Notes: a model not told the origin generated them from the sequence alone. Numbered from the stretch's first letter, positions 34,349 to 45,731 are shown. The stretch: DNA of 64,000 nt from Deinandra increscens subsp. villosa (GCA_039602395.1 JBCNJP010000013.1:26291255-26355254), one strand, 5' to 3'. Translations and numbers: made by a program.

Positions 34349-35680
34349 TCTGTTTTAGTTGATCACTTTTGATTTCTTTTGTGTTTTTCATTTGTTTTTC
34401 TGCTTTTTAGGGGAGAATTCTGGAAAAATACAAAAATAGTGTGAATTCTTGTATTCAAAATGAAAAGGCATAAAAAAATGGAAAAATTCAAAATTGAGAA
34501 ATGTGATCCAACCCCGTGAGAAATGATAGTACATCAGTGAATGTTACTGACCTTGGATAGATTAGATTGAAAGGCTGTAGGTACTTGCTTGTTTCATTGA
34601 ATGTGCAATCATATCTGAATCATGTTAGTATGATATAAATATAACGTTGGCCTGAAATCTGTGGTGAAACATGATTCTTGTTTTTGTGTAATACTGGTTA
34701 TAGCTGAAAAATACAAAAAATAGAATAAATAAGTGTTCTAGTGTATGCATGCTTTCTTTTGAAAGATTTAAATTTGTTTGATTTTTTTTATTTTCTCAAA
34801 CGATCGGGCTTTCTCTGCGTATCAAAAGATCGACCTAATCGTTGTTCGTTTGACGTTCTGCTTTATTTTTCTTGGTGTTTCGTATAACTCATCAGGCTTT
34901 CTCTGCGTATACGGTAGTATCGACCTGATTGCTGTTGAATTATACAATTTCAACTTGTTTTGCTTTCTTATTTTCCTAAACAATCGGACTTTCTCTGCGT
35001 GCTCACAAGGCCGACCTGATTGTTGTTTATTTAGGGTTCTGCTTTCTTTTTGCATGAAACACTATGCACAACTTATATCTGTAAGTACATTATGTGATGA
35101 ATAAAAGAAAAATAAAAAATATCATAAGTCAGATTATCAATTACTTGAATCTATGGGTACCATGGATTCTGTGCTTGGAAAATATACCTAATGCATATCA
35201 GAAAACTATAATAAATGATTTGATTTGGCTCAAATAAACATGAACATGTTGTATTCGTGGACAACTTGACTTGCATGCTGATTAGATTGAAATTGAAATG
35301 TGTTAAGTGCATCTCATTGATATGATCTCATGTAGCGATCTTTCTCATAGAAACATAATTTATCGCATTTAAATTTCTGTTTTCTGTTGATTCATTGTTT
35401 TTAGAAAATCTCAAAAAGATTTTTGGTGTATTTTAGCATAAATTCAAAAATCTAAAAGATTTTAGTGTGTTTTGATATAAAGTTGCTAAAATTCAAAAAG
35501 ATTTTGTTTCTGCTTTATTTTCGATCAACTGATTACGGAACACGGCAAATTTTCGTTGATAGAACCACAATCGAAGCTTACATCTGCTCATCATCTTAAA
35601 AAATGTGCAAAATTGAAAAATTATGATTATTGGGGACAAAATGACAAATTTGAAAAGTTTGAGGGTTAAAAGGGTAAGTT
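34349..35680 (+). other. Spacer after pol with triplicated stem-loop module
   Basis: Noncoding. Three modules at about 34799-34845, 34889-34934 and 34979-35025 share CTTTCTCTGCGT, then 10-15 variable bases, then (C/T)CGACCT and a closing arm. The arms differ between copies but pair within each (ATCAGG/CCTGAT; CAATC/GATTG). The same block lies in element A (2021-2250). Confidence 0.7.
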
Positions 35681-36200
35681 ATCACTGGTACGCCTGTACC
35701 AAAGTAATACGCAGGGTGGTACGCCCGTACCATATGGTACGCTGGGCCGGACCACCTGGGTTATAAAAGGGGTTATCTGGTATGCACTTCTCATTTACAA
35801 CGTACCACTCTCAAATACTCTTTGCACGAACCCTAAGTCCCCGTACCTGTTTTTCTTTGATTTCTCGGTGGATAACGAACCTTTTTCCGTGATTTTTGTT
35901 GCTACAGGTAGCTACGCTGATTCTGCATCTATTGGTTGTACTGGTTCACGATTTGGTTGGCTAAATCTCATGATTTAAGCAATCAAAGTCTCGGTTTTTC
36001 GCACAATTTGAAAATTCTTTGGGTCAGTCGGTTATCGAGTGTTTTTGCCAATTAAAATTACATGAGTAAACTCGGTTTAGGTTGTAGATCAAAACCTCAG
36101 TGTCGGATTTCACAACAATTATAATTTTTGGGGTCAAATTTGCGAATGACTATTTGGTAATTGTTCGTCCCACGTACCAAGTGGTACACGCGTACCAGAA
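35681..36200 (+). promoter_or_regulatory. Promoter-like block before the additional ORF
   Basis: A TGGTACG array (35688-35745, including the palindrome GTACCATATGGTAC) and CCGGACCACCTGG precede TATAAAAGG at 35762-35770. The LTR of B has the same order: array, CCCGGACCAACTGG, TATAAATAG at 43506. A transcript starting about 30 bases on would have a leader of roughly 400 bases before the ORF at 36201, with more TGGTAC words at 36170-36240. Promoter activity is inferred. Confidence 0.55.
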
Positions 36201-36914
36201 TTGGTACGTGGTTCAAAACGTAGTACGCGGATGGTACGGTTGACTTTATGGTCCGCAGTCAACATCATTTATTTTCCGGTTGAATTTGACGAACCAGATT
36301 CGGTGGGCTTGCTTCGAAGAATCAAATACGATGGAAATATTACATCAAAGTGGTTTGTCAAGGCGAATTTATGTCCACCATACAAGTACTTAATGCATGT
36401 GCTTATTCGATGTTTTGGAAATCGACTGAGGGGGCATGAAGAATTTGATATGAAGCTGCTATCATTCTTTACAGCATTGTTTCTAAACCGAGAATCCAAT
36501 TTCTCTGGCTGGTTATTTGCTTACATGAAAGAAAATATATCTGTGAAGCAAAAGAAGAGTCTTATGTATCCAAGATTTATTCAGATGATTCTTGATCATA
36601 AGTATCCTCATCTTCCAAAGAATCCAGATCATGTGTTGAGTCTTAAACATATGAACCAAGTGGTTGTTGGCAAAATCCGTGTTTACCAAAAGAGAAAAGG
36701 TGCACGTATTCCTCCACCGGTGAAAAGATTGATAGGTCACCTTGCTAAGCCGAACTATATGGCTCCTGAAAATGGTGCACCTCGTCATGTTGATAGCTCC
36801 AATGATGAATTAGAGTATGATATCAATGGTAATCCGGTTGAAGATGATGAAAATACCGATGAAGATGAACCAGCAAACCAAGAACCAAATGTGCAACAAC
36901 CAGTAGTTCAAGAA
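36201..36914 (+). pseudogene. Additional ORF of element B, N-terminal part
   Basis: Open from 36201 to the gap. The conserved-looking core is YDGNITSKWFVKANLCPPYKYL-like (split here for length: KYDGNITSKWFV, then ANLCPPYKYLMHVL), then FFTALFLNRESNFSGWLF and MYPRFIQMILDHKYPHLP, and a C-terminal acidic, Gln-rich tail. This kind of protein is found after pol in SIRE-type Copia elements of plants. Its role is unknown and it has been called env-like or additional ORF. I see no signal peptide and no clear membrane span in this part, so an envelope role is not supported here. It is cut at 36914 by element D and resumes at 41075. Confidence 0.7.
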
Positions 36915-37414
36915 NNNNNNNNNNNNNNNNNNNNNNNNNNNNNNNNNNNNNNNNNNNNNNNNNNNNNNNNNNNNNNNNNNNNNNNNNNNNNNNNNNNNNN
37001 NNNNNNNNNNNNNNNNNNNNNNNNNNNNNNNNNNNNNNNNNNNNNNNNNNNNNNNNNNNNNNNNNNNNNNNNNNNNNNNNNNNNNNNNNNNNNNNNNNNN
37101 NNNNNNNNNNNNNNNNNNNNNNNNNNNNNNNNNNNNNNNNNNNNNNNNNNNNNNNNNNNNNNNNNNNNNNNNNNNNNNNNNNNNNNNNNNNNNNNNNNNN
37201 NNNNNNNNNNNNNNNNNNNNNNNNNNNNNNNNNNNNNNNNNNNNNNNNNNNNNNNNNNNNNNNNNNNNNNNNNNNNNNNNNNNNNNNNNNNNNNNNNNNN
37301 NNNNNNNNNNNNNNNNNNNNNNNNNNNNNNNNNNNNNNNNNNNNNNNNNNNNNNNNNNNNNNNNNNNNNNNNNNNNNNNNNNNNNNNNNNNNNNNNNNNN
37401 NNNNNNNNNNNNNN
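36915..37414. other. Assembly gap (500 N)
   Basis: A 500-N run, probably a placeholder of unknown true size. By context it should contain the rest of D (end of gag, pol, 3' LTR). It begins right after AGAA, which repeats at the other edge of D (AGAAC at 41075), so the gap starts at or inside the D target duplication. Confidence 0.8.
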
Positions 37415-40130
37415 TTGAGAATTCTCGGATGTCACATTGCTTCTGCTTTTGTTTTTGTTTTTCACCTGTCATCATTTTCTCCAACATACTAGTCCGTGGG
37501 TTTTGCGGATAGTATGGTTGGTAAGGTCTATTCACACAGTTAGCTGCAAAATGTCCTGGCTTTCCACATTGAAAGCAATTCATGAGTCTAGGCCCATTGA
37601 CATGACTACAGAGGTATGAACGTCTTGGGTAAGATGACTTCCACTCTGGCTTATCATCCCATTTGTGTATAACACGTTGTTTATCCTTATCAGATTGTGT
37701 AATTAAACAGAATTGTTCCGATTTAGATTTGTTGGTTCTATTAAAAGCTGACACAACCTGGGGATAAGCAACAAAATCTTTGGGCTTAGTCTCACGACCG
37801 ATTTTTGTGTTAGGCACACGAATTTTAAAACCAGACACTTTTTCATTTGATTCTGAAACATTTTTTAACAACGATACAGCTACTTGTTTTGACTTGGATG
37901 TTTCTAGTTCTGACACAAGTGCCATTACATCATCCTTAGGTAAACATAAACTAGAACTACTAGAACTACTAGACGCATGACTCTCATCCACTCTCTGACA
38001 CTCTGCATCCTCCTCAGAAATGTCTTTGATTTCTACTTCATCTGCACAATAAATAGATACATCAGAAGCGCTCACACAGTTATTCAGAGAAGTATTTGAT
38101 GGACCTGCTTCACATGCGTCTGTCATCACTCTGTCCATATTACCCAACCCATAAGTCATGTGCTTTTCATTTTCAATTTCCTCTTCTGTCATAGGCTTCA
38201 CTCCAACCAAGACACTATCTAAGGGAGGTCCTTCTTCATGCATTTCCGATGCAGATCTATCTATCTGATCCTCCTCTAAGATCATTCCTATTACATCTCT
38301 AGTTTTATCTTGAGGAACAACGTTCTTGCTTGCAAAGCTAATTCCTATCCCACCTTTGTCTTTACCCATTCTAACCTCAGTTATGCAAGTATCAAGGGAT
38401 TTACTAGCCTGTAACATTCTTTTGCTTCTCATAAGGTTTATATCAAGCTTAACCTGCATCTCATTGTTCTTATGCTTCAGGTCATCTATCTGCTTACTTA
38501 GCTCAGCTATTTCTAACTTAGCGTTGTCATACAAATAGGCGTTCTCAGTTGCAAGGTTCTTATATTTTGCTATATCTAATTTCTGGGCTTTAACTTTTTC
38601 TTCATTCTTTTGCCATCTACCTTTAAATGAGCTCTTTTCACATTTTACCTCAAACAATTCAGATTCAAAGTTTTTGCAAAATTGTCTAAGAGTAGTAATT
38701 ATACGATCACAAACAGGGTTAGAACATACCTTGGTGTGGTCTGCTGCCATAGCTTCATTCTCCTCAGGTTCTTCTTCAGTAACCACAAAAGCATGCTCCT
38801 CTTCATCATCATCATCCATAGTCGTCATCATAGCATGCGTCAGACTCAGATCCTTCAGCTGGGGGGTCCAGTCATAACCTCCACCTTCCTGCACTATCAA
38901 GGCACTTGTCTCTGCCTTTGCCTTCCCATCAGCTGGTTTCTTCATCTCTGCTTTCTCCTTCCTTGGTTTGCTGCACTCCCTAGCAAAATGCCCATATTCA
39001 TCACAATTGTAGCACCTAAGCTTCGTCTTATCAAACCCCATTCTGATCTTGTCTTGATCCTTCCAAACATTTCGCCCTGTAGTAGCCATGAACTTCTTAG
39101 CTCTGAACACCGCCATAGCCATTTGCCAAGAGACGTCCAGCATCTCCACATCCTCTGGATTAATCTGATTAAGCTCCCCCGATAGAATCTCAGAAGGAAT
39201 TAGGGTTCCGGCCATTAAAGCATGATAACTGTTCATGAATCCCATACCCAGTGCAAAATTGGGATCGTTGTTGGCCTCAGAATTGTCGCCTCCACTTGAA
39301 CTAGATTGGGGTTGTGCCACAAATGCATTCGTTTTAGTCACTGAACTTGATCCACCTCCAACAGACTTTCCTTTCTGCTTCTCATCTACCTCTTCCGACA
39401 ACAACGCTTGATTCAGCTTTCCAGCCAAACTAAGTGAGCTTATATGATTCAACTCACGCTGCTTATCATCAATTAGCTTGGACTTCAACTTGTTGATCAT
39501 TTCATCCAGAGACAGCTCACTCAATTTGTTGTTGTCCTTAATAATTGAGATATTGGTGTTCCATGACTTTGGCAAACTGTTTAGCAGCTTCAAATTCTTA
39601 TCTTCCAATTCCGGTTCCACACCATAACTTGACATTTCCGCCATCAGAGAGACAAATCTTTGCACTTGCGCTTCGAAAGATTCACCTTGGATGTGATTAA
39701 ACAAATTGAATTTCTGCTTCAACATCTGCTTTCGACTCGCCTTGATGTCTGGATTTCCCTCATAAGCAACAATCAATGCATTCCACAGTTCCTTTGCCGT
39801 CTTGCAATGCTTAAAGCCTTGAGCAATATCTGGTGTCAATGCCATTGTCATAATCGCAAAAGCCCTCTCAGCCTTGTTACATCTTTCCCAGTCGTCATCC
39901 TCAAACTCATCTTCAGTCTTAGCCTTTCCTGCTTTAGCTCCTGTTGCATGAGTCGGTATATGTGGTCCATTAAGCACTGCTCTCCACAATCTTAAGTCAA
40001 CACTCTTCAAGTGGTTTTCGAACCTATACTTCCATTCCAAAAAGTTATCTGCCGAAGTAAGTCTAGGTGGACGAGTAATAGATCCGATCTCGAAGTCCAA
40101 CTTCTGATACATACTTGGTTCAAAGTCCAT
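37415..40130 (-). CDS. gag of Copia element D (intact, runs into gap)
   Basis: About 905 uninterrupted codons from ATG at 40130 to the gap edge. Residues about 1-25 are a short N-terminus (MDFEPSMYQKLDFEIGS). The UBN2/gag capsid region spans about 30-230 (EWKYRFENHLKSVDLRLW; ALIVAYEGN; KQKFNLFNHIQGESFEAQVQ). Zinc knuckle 1 is at about 371-384 (CYNCDEYGHFAREC). An acidic block (DDDDEEEH) and a coiled coil (about 500-610) follow. Knuckle 2 is at about 851-864 (CFQCGKPGHFAANC). It would package element RNA in cytoplasmic particles. Its length is well above simple Copia gags but matches the broken gag of B. Expression is unproven. Whether it continues in frame into pol is hidden by the gap. Confidence 0.85.
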
Positions 40131-40670
40131 TTCAAAAGCTTAGGAAACCTAAAATTAAAGTCCAAATGTCCAACGTCTGTGTTTACGATAAAAACAACCT
40201 GATTACGATCGTAAATAGTCGATTACGATCGAGAACTCCGTTTCCGATTAAACCCAAAGTCGTAAACTAACAGCCGCCTTTAAAAATCGTAAACAGAGAT
40301 TACGATATACGATTACGATCACCAGAGTCGTAAACACACGTTCCCGATATGACAAAGTCGTAATCAATGAATCCGATCCTGCAAAGTCGTAAACCTCGTT
40401 TCCGATGAAAGTACAATCATAAACACGTTTTTCCGGGTCGTAAACACCGAAAAATTGATTCTTGAACACGTAAACACACAGATGATGAAGATCTTCAACA
40501 GAAATGATCGTAAACGCTCCAAAACCCAGAAAAACCCAGTCGTAAACGTCGAACACCAGCAGTAGCAGAATCGTAACCCTCCAAAACCTTCAAATCTTCA
40601 ACCAAACTTGAACAAAAACCCAGAAAACTCTTGAATCAATATCGTGAGAGCCTCGAATCTAAGATTCTTT
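40131..40670 (-). promoter_or_regulatory. Leader of D with CGTAAAC array
   Basis: The word CGTAAAC or CGTAATC/CGATTACG recurs about twenty times across 40190-40570 (AGTCGTAAAC, GATCGTAAAC, TCGTAATC). There is no coding evidence; the 102-codon frame 40248-40556 simply reads through the repeats. Diverged copies are in the leader of M (9700-9860). Confidence 0.7.
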
Positions 40671-40682
40671 GCTCTGATACCA
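40671..40682 (-). other. Primer binding site of element D
   Basis: GCTCTGATACCA, complement of TGGTATCAGAGC, two bases from the LTR (TGTAGG at 40685). Confidence 0.92.
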
Positions 40683-40684
40683 AT

Positions 40685-41074
40685 TGTAGGACCAAGATCA
40701 AACCACCTACACGATATTTGATCGTAAATGAGTGCGGAATCCTCAAATACGATTGATTCAAGAAACAAGTAGAAGAAATAGATTCAATCTATGATAAAGA
40801 TTGAATCTTGAATGAGAAATCTCTAACTTGGAAGCTGATCGTAAACACCAATAAAGTAGAAATCGTAAACCTTGATTTGTATTAGAAAAGCTTGCATACA
40901 AAGAAAGTTAATGAGGTTTATATACTACCTCAACAAAATCGCAAACCTAGACAAGCCCATAAGCCTAATTCGTAAACAATAATTAAGCCCACTAACAATT
41001 AACTAATAAGCCCAAAACAATACAAAGTTAGCCCAATAACAAATGTTCATGCCTTAAATAATCCTACCCCAACA
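40685..41074 (-). repeat. 5' LTR of element D
   Basis: In element orientation it begins TGTTGGGGTAGG and ends CCTACA; 390 bases, with TATATAAAC (complement, about 40916-40924) as the TATA box. It is similar to the LTR of M (9920-10294). Confidence 0.85.
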
Positions 41075-43285
41075 AGAACCTATGCAACAACAAAATCAAG
41101 ATCATAATGTTCAAGATCCTGTGATTGAAAATGTCATAGTTGAGCCTGAAGCTGTTAATGTTCAGGATGATGAGATGATCCATGATGTTGATGTGTCTGA
41201 TGAAGACGATGATGCAAGTTCGTCTGATACTGAATCAGATTCTGGTAATTATGTCTCAATTACACTTAATGCCAGAAATGTGTCAGTACGGAAAAAAGTT
41301 CCAAGCAACACATTGCTTATCTAAAGTCCAAAAATGAAGATACTTCAATGTATGAAAATATATCAAAATAGTTTGAAGATAGGGATTCTGGTGATGATCC
41401 ATCTTATACTCCTAATATGGAGGAATCTGTGTCAAAGACTGTGACTGCTGATAAAGGAAAAGACCCGATGATATATACTGGAAAGCGACTGAAACATATG
41501 TATAGGCCAAAAATGTTGGTGAAAAAGGGGTCATTCCTTGCTGATGCGAGAAAATCTGTTAGCAGTCCGCCTAGCAAGAAGCAAAAAAGTTGCTAAAAAA
41601 CAGTCTTCAATTCCAAAGCAACCAACCACAACCACAGTTAGTGTTCAGAGTTCTGGTGTTCCACCAGTTAGAAAGATAATTATCAAAACTTCTTCAAGTT
41701 CTTCTTCTACAACTTCCACTTCTGCTCCTACTTCGTCATCAATTATTGCTATTGATCTGAAGCTTGCTTTGCATAATTCAAGACTTGATGCCTTAGAAAC
41801 TACTAACCGTCAGCAAGCTGAAGAAATTACTGAGTTGAAAGTTGCTGTGACAGAATTGAGGGAACGAGATAATGTGAAAGATTGTTAGATTGCCCGTTTA
41901 CAACAAATTGCTCTTTCTCTGGGTTCGCAGTTAATATTTCTGTTAAAAGCTTTACCTGCTCAGGGGGAGATAAGGCCAACTCCTGAAGAAGCTTGCAGAG
42001 ATGATGATGATATCTCTAAATACTTGAATGACAACAATGATGAGGATCCCGAAGGTGGCGTAGGCGGAGATGGTTCCGGTACGGCTGGTACTTCCAAATT
42101 AACTGATACATCTGCTGCTGGTGGGTCTGCATCTCAAGGGGAGTCATCAGGGAAAGATGTATATGATGTGACTCCAATTAACAAAGTTGTTATGGAAGAA
42201 GGAGTTGTTATTGAAGAAGGAGAGTTTTTTCATCAATATTCAAAAGATCAACTTGCTCCTATATATGCTCTTAGTGTTGAGGATGTGGATAAAGTTCCAT
42301 TTGCTGAACCATACAAAGAAGATGATTCTAATGATGATGTTGAATTTTAAGAGGAACATGTGGAAGTAGAAGATATGACAGCAGAAGAATATCCAGATGA
42401 TCCAAAGGTTTATGGTAACTTCACGGATAATGATCAATCTGGAGGATTCAATTTCTTTGCTAAAGATGATGAGGAAGAAGTTGAGAAGGAGTTGAAAAAG
42501 ATAGAATCTGAGAAACAAGCTGAATCAACTGAGTCTGATAGTTTTTTAGAGGAACAAGAGAAGAGAAGGTTGTTTGATGAATGGATGAAAGAACAAAGGG
42601 CTAAGAAGATACCCATGTGAAACCTACAAAGTCAGTGGATCAGAAGCGTTTCTTTGAAAACAAAGGTGAAGCCACTGGGAATATAATCAGTTGGATGTAT
42701 GACTCGCAGCGCAAGTGTTATGCTGTAAAGAACGAATTTGGAATTATATACTTGAAGAAGGCAAAACGAATTGATACTTTGTCGGTCTGCGATGTGAGGG
42801 AGTTTACTAGAAAGCCATTCTTAAACTATGGTGGGCATCCTTCAACTGAATTCTTCAAAAACAAGTTATATGAAGATTGTCAAAAGAGATTCAGATTTTT
42901 AAATCCACAGAGGCTGAAGTACTTAGATCATCCAACAAAGATTCATCCAAGAACTGGAAAAGCAGTTGTGGTATTGAAATATAAGAATCCAATTCAACTG
43001 AAGAAGATACCTTTGACGAAGCTCGAGCAAGATTTCATAAAAACTCTATGGTGGTGGTATTATGATGAACGAACTGGAGAAGCAGTGATTGTTGTGAAAG
43101 AAGAGAACAAGGTGGTTAGGATCTTTGATCCGATTTGGTTGATTAATTTATCTGAAGCAGACATTGACAAGCTCTATCACTACAAGATTCTTTATCAGGT
43201 TGAAGATGTTGAACAAGCTTTGAAATTTCAACGAGTGATTAGAGATTGTTATGCTTTTGGAATTCATGCTGGTAACAATTAAAAC
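41075..43285 (+). pseudogene. Additional ORF of element B, C-terminal part
   Basis: It resumes in the same frame as 36201-36914 once D is removed. Low-complexity acidic and Ser/Gln-rich stretches (41082-42620) carry shifts near 41310 and 41575 and stops (TAG at about 41369 and 41886, TAA at about 42348). The last 221 codons (42617-43282) are open and look like the conserved C-terminal domain (ISWMYDSQRKCYAVKNEFG; YLDHPTKIHPRTGKAVVVLK; WWWYYDERTGEAVIVV; VVRIFDPIWLINLSEADID). It ends 61 bases before the 3' LTR. The domain has no function I can name. A related scrap lies at 8609-8803. Confidence 0.7.
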
Positions 43286-43333
43286 AGATTTTGGAAGAAG
43301 ACTGATACAAAAGCTTCTAAAGACTAGCATGAG

Positions 43334-43346
43334 ACCAGAGGGAGTT
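43334..43346 (+). other. Polypurine tract of element B
   Basis: ACCAGAGGGAGTT immediately before the 3' LTR start, the expected plus-strand primer position. Confidence 0.75.
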
Positions 43347-43704
43347 TGTTAGAATAAGTTGTGTGTCTAATGCTAGGTCTAGGCGTTTTGATTATGGTTT
43401 GATTGTTTTGTAAAGTTTCTGTCAGCGTACCAGTGGGCGGACCAATTGGTACGCAGCCCCGGACCAACTGGTACGCTGGTTAAGTTGGTACGCTGGACTG
43501 AGAACTATAAATAGGTTCGAGTCTTTAGTTCAGAGCGAGATGAGCGAGTTTACACAGTATTAAGTGTGTGTTTTGTTTAGTATTCTCTCTCTGGTTCTCT
43601 CTGTATTATTTGATCTCGAATTCAATCAAAGAAGCATTTATTTACTCTCGTGTTCATCGAATTGACCATATCATGCAAAAGTAAGATCCGAATTGTGTTT
43701 TACA
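43347..43704 (+). repeat. 3' LTR of element B
   Basis: TGTTAGAATAAG... to GTTTTACA, 358 bases. U3 holds the TGGTACG array (GACCAATTGGTACGC, CTGGTACGCTGG; 43430-43495), then TATAAATAG at 43506. The R/U5 end matches 26782-26913. The following bases belong to an A-family element. Confidence 0.9.
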
Positions 43705-44169
43705 TTGATAAAGAGTTAACACAAGCTGAAATGTCAAGTATTCAAGATCAGACTCATTGTCAAGTCGAGGGCGAGTTTAATTGAAGAAACGAGTTTATGT
43801 GGAAGCTGATACTGCACATGCCGAGGGTGAGTTTGTTGATACATGGTACCTATTCGTCATGTGAAGTATCAAATACAAGGCAAGAGTTACAAGTTTGTGT
43901 TGGGTCGAACCTGAGGCAAACCCAAGTTCGGACTCACACGAACCTGGTCCGAACCTGAGTTCAGCTGATTGGGTTTATACATTGATTGTTCATTCTACAA
44001 ATAGCATGTCTTGTATTGAGATTAGAACTTCTTGGTCAGATCTTGTATGTGTACTCTGTGGTGTCTCACTGTGGTCTAATACAAAATCATTTTTATTTAC
44101 TCTTATGTTCATCGTTTAACATTGATTTCATATCGACCGAGTAGACGATCCATCGTTCACGCATTTTCA
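43705..44169 (+). repeat. 3' end and LTR of a second A-family element
   Basis: 43705-43833 matches the 3' noncoding end of A (2850-2990) and 43834-44169 matches its LTR (2991-3318), starting TGTTGATACATGG after GAGGGTGAG. It carries TTCGGAC / CCGAACC motifs at about 43905-43965. B inserted at 43704/43705. The left half of this element is not present to the left of B. Confidence 0.75.
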
Positions 44170-44884
44170 ATATATAATAAGTATATATGAGTTCAAAAGT
44201 GATAAATAAAAGTATTGAAAATACCAAGATATTCGGGTACCTAGAAGTTCGTGCTAACCGAAAGGGTCAGCGCCTGTACTCTGGGGTTTCTGGCATAGTG
44301 GGGGTGTTGCATAACTCTTAACTGGGACCTAGCATACCTCAGTGGGAAATCCCGGAGTGAGCGTTTACTTATAGCAATGTGTGTCTTAATATTATCATTA
44401 AAAATGATATTTTGCCTATAAAGGCATTTTGGTTGTTTTGACATTTAAAAGGGTTAGTCTTAATAATCAGATATTATTAAAGATAATAAATCATATAAAT
44501 AAACGTAGGAAGTGTTTATAATATAAAGCCTTGCGTTAGTGTCATACGACACATGAATAGGTTTAACTGAGGATCATAACGGAGATTCTGTCCAAGTAAA
44601 CGAGTAAAGAAATAAGGTGAGTTTCTACAAGCCCACCTTTAAATGTTTTAAATGTTTTTGGCTAATATACATAAAATATTATGAAAATGCATTCAATTGC
44701 TTATATACAAAGTGTTTTAACCTGTTAAACTGTTAAATTGATGTTCGACTGATATATTAAACTGTTAACTGTTAAGCTGTTAAACTGCTATTGGACATAT
44801 ATTAAACTATTAAACGGATAAATTGTTAGACTGCTTTTGGATTGATATATTAATCCGTTAAGCTGATAAACTATTTATGACCTG
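44170..44884. repeat. Ty3-like LTR, third piece (probable)
   Basis: AT-rich noncoding DNA with GTGCTAACCGAAAGGGTC and CCTGTTAAACTGTTAAA-type repeats, in the style of large Ty3-type LTRs. It may be the continuation of 19411-19643 and 24324-24559, displaced by the C/B/A insertions. This rests on texture and position, not on a measured alignment. Confidence 0.35.
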
Positions 44885-45727
44885 ATATATATATATATAT
44901 ATAGGGTAAGTATCCTGCGAAAACTCTTTTTTTTGAGAAAACCTAAAAAATAACACTAAAACCTTCATAACATTTACATACGTTAATATTTTTCTATGAA
45001 ACTTGCACCAAAAATCTTAAAATTCTATTGTCTTTGATTCTGGAAAATAAATTGATATTTCGAAGAAAAAAAATATTAGTGCACATGTGTATTATTAGTG
45101 CACATGTGCACCATTTTCATTAGTACTACACAAATGAGAATTTTCATGCGAAAACATATTGTTTAGGTTAAAAACATTTAAAAAAACTAAAATATTCATA
45201 GAACTAATGATAATTCTACATATGCACTATAACTATTAGTTATAGTGCACATGTGTAGCATAAAATTTAAAAAAATTTAAAACGTTAAATATATTTTCAG
45301 AGTTAAAGATAACACAATTATAAGATTTATGGTGCAATTTCTCTTTTAAAATATTAATGTATACGGCACATATAAAGTGCTTTATTATTAGTGCACATGT
45401 GCACTAATAAAAAACCATGAAAAACTAACAAAATTATAACGTATTTGATGCGATTTTTCTAAAAAAAAACATTAACGCATACTATATGTATGAGTTTTAT
45501 TATTAGTGCACATGTGCACTAATAAAAAAACGACGAGACGTTAAAGTTTTTTTTTAATTTTTTCCAGAATTAAAGAACTCATAATTCTAAGGTTTTTGGT
45601 GCAAATTTTTTTAAAAAATATGATCGTATGAAAAAGTTATGAAGGTTTTCGTATTAGTTTTTAGGTTTTCGCAAAAAGATGTGGTTTTTAAATGATCCTT
45701 ACCATATATATATATATATATATATAT
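44885..45727. mobile_element. MITE-like foldback element P1
   Basis: The two ends are imperfect inverted repeats over about 100 bases (left TATATAGGGTAAGTATCCTG, GCGAAAAC, CCTTCATAAC; right the complement, TATATGGTAAGGATCATTT, GCGAAAACC, CCTTCATAAC), both abutting (TA)n. Inside are several copies of the palindrome AGTGCACATGTGCACT or half-forms (about 45075, 45105, 45245, 45390, 45508). No coding sequence. Confidence 0.7.
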
Positions 45728-45731
45728 GTGA

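Larger units (their letters stand above)
36915..41074 (-). mobile_element. Copia element D, nested in B (partly in gap)
   Basis: Minus-strand SIRE-type element: LTR 40685-41074, primer site, leader, intact gag, then the gap. It splits the additional ORF of B. The host frame reads ...CAAGAA before and (A)AGAACC after, consistent with a short target duplication containing AGAA. An uninterrupted gag of about 905 codons makes it the best preserved, and so probably the youngest, coding element here. Confidence 0.85.
26753..43704 (+). mobile_element. SIRE-type Copia retrotransposon B (decayed, hosts D)
   Basis: Order: 5' LTR remnant, primer site, leader, gag, protease, integrase, RT, RNase H, stem-loop module, promoter-like block, additional ORF, polypurine tract, 3' LTR. 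The order PR-INT-RT-RH defines Copia. A very long gag with two zinc knuckles plus an extra ORF after pol is the SIRE/Maximus layout. The body is broken by many frameshifts and stops. Element D sits inside the additional ORF. Its 3' LTR ends in a diverged A-family element (43705-44169), so B inserted into older Copia DNA. Confidence 0.88.

Noticed and set aside
36810..37414. Continuation of the D gag frame to the left of the gap
   Set aside because: Unknown residues plus antisense of the additional ORF of B; the gag evidence stops at 37415.
36201..37418. 405-codon open frame on the plus strand
   Set aside because: Its second part is the N gap translated as unknown residues; only 36201-36914 is real sequence.
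38682..39185. 167-codon plus-strand frame
   Set aside because: Antisense of the intact gag of D.
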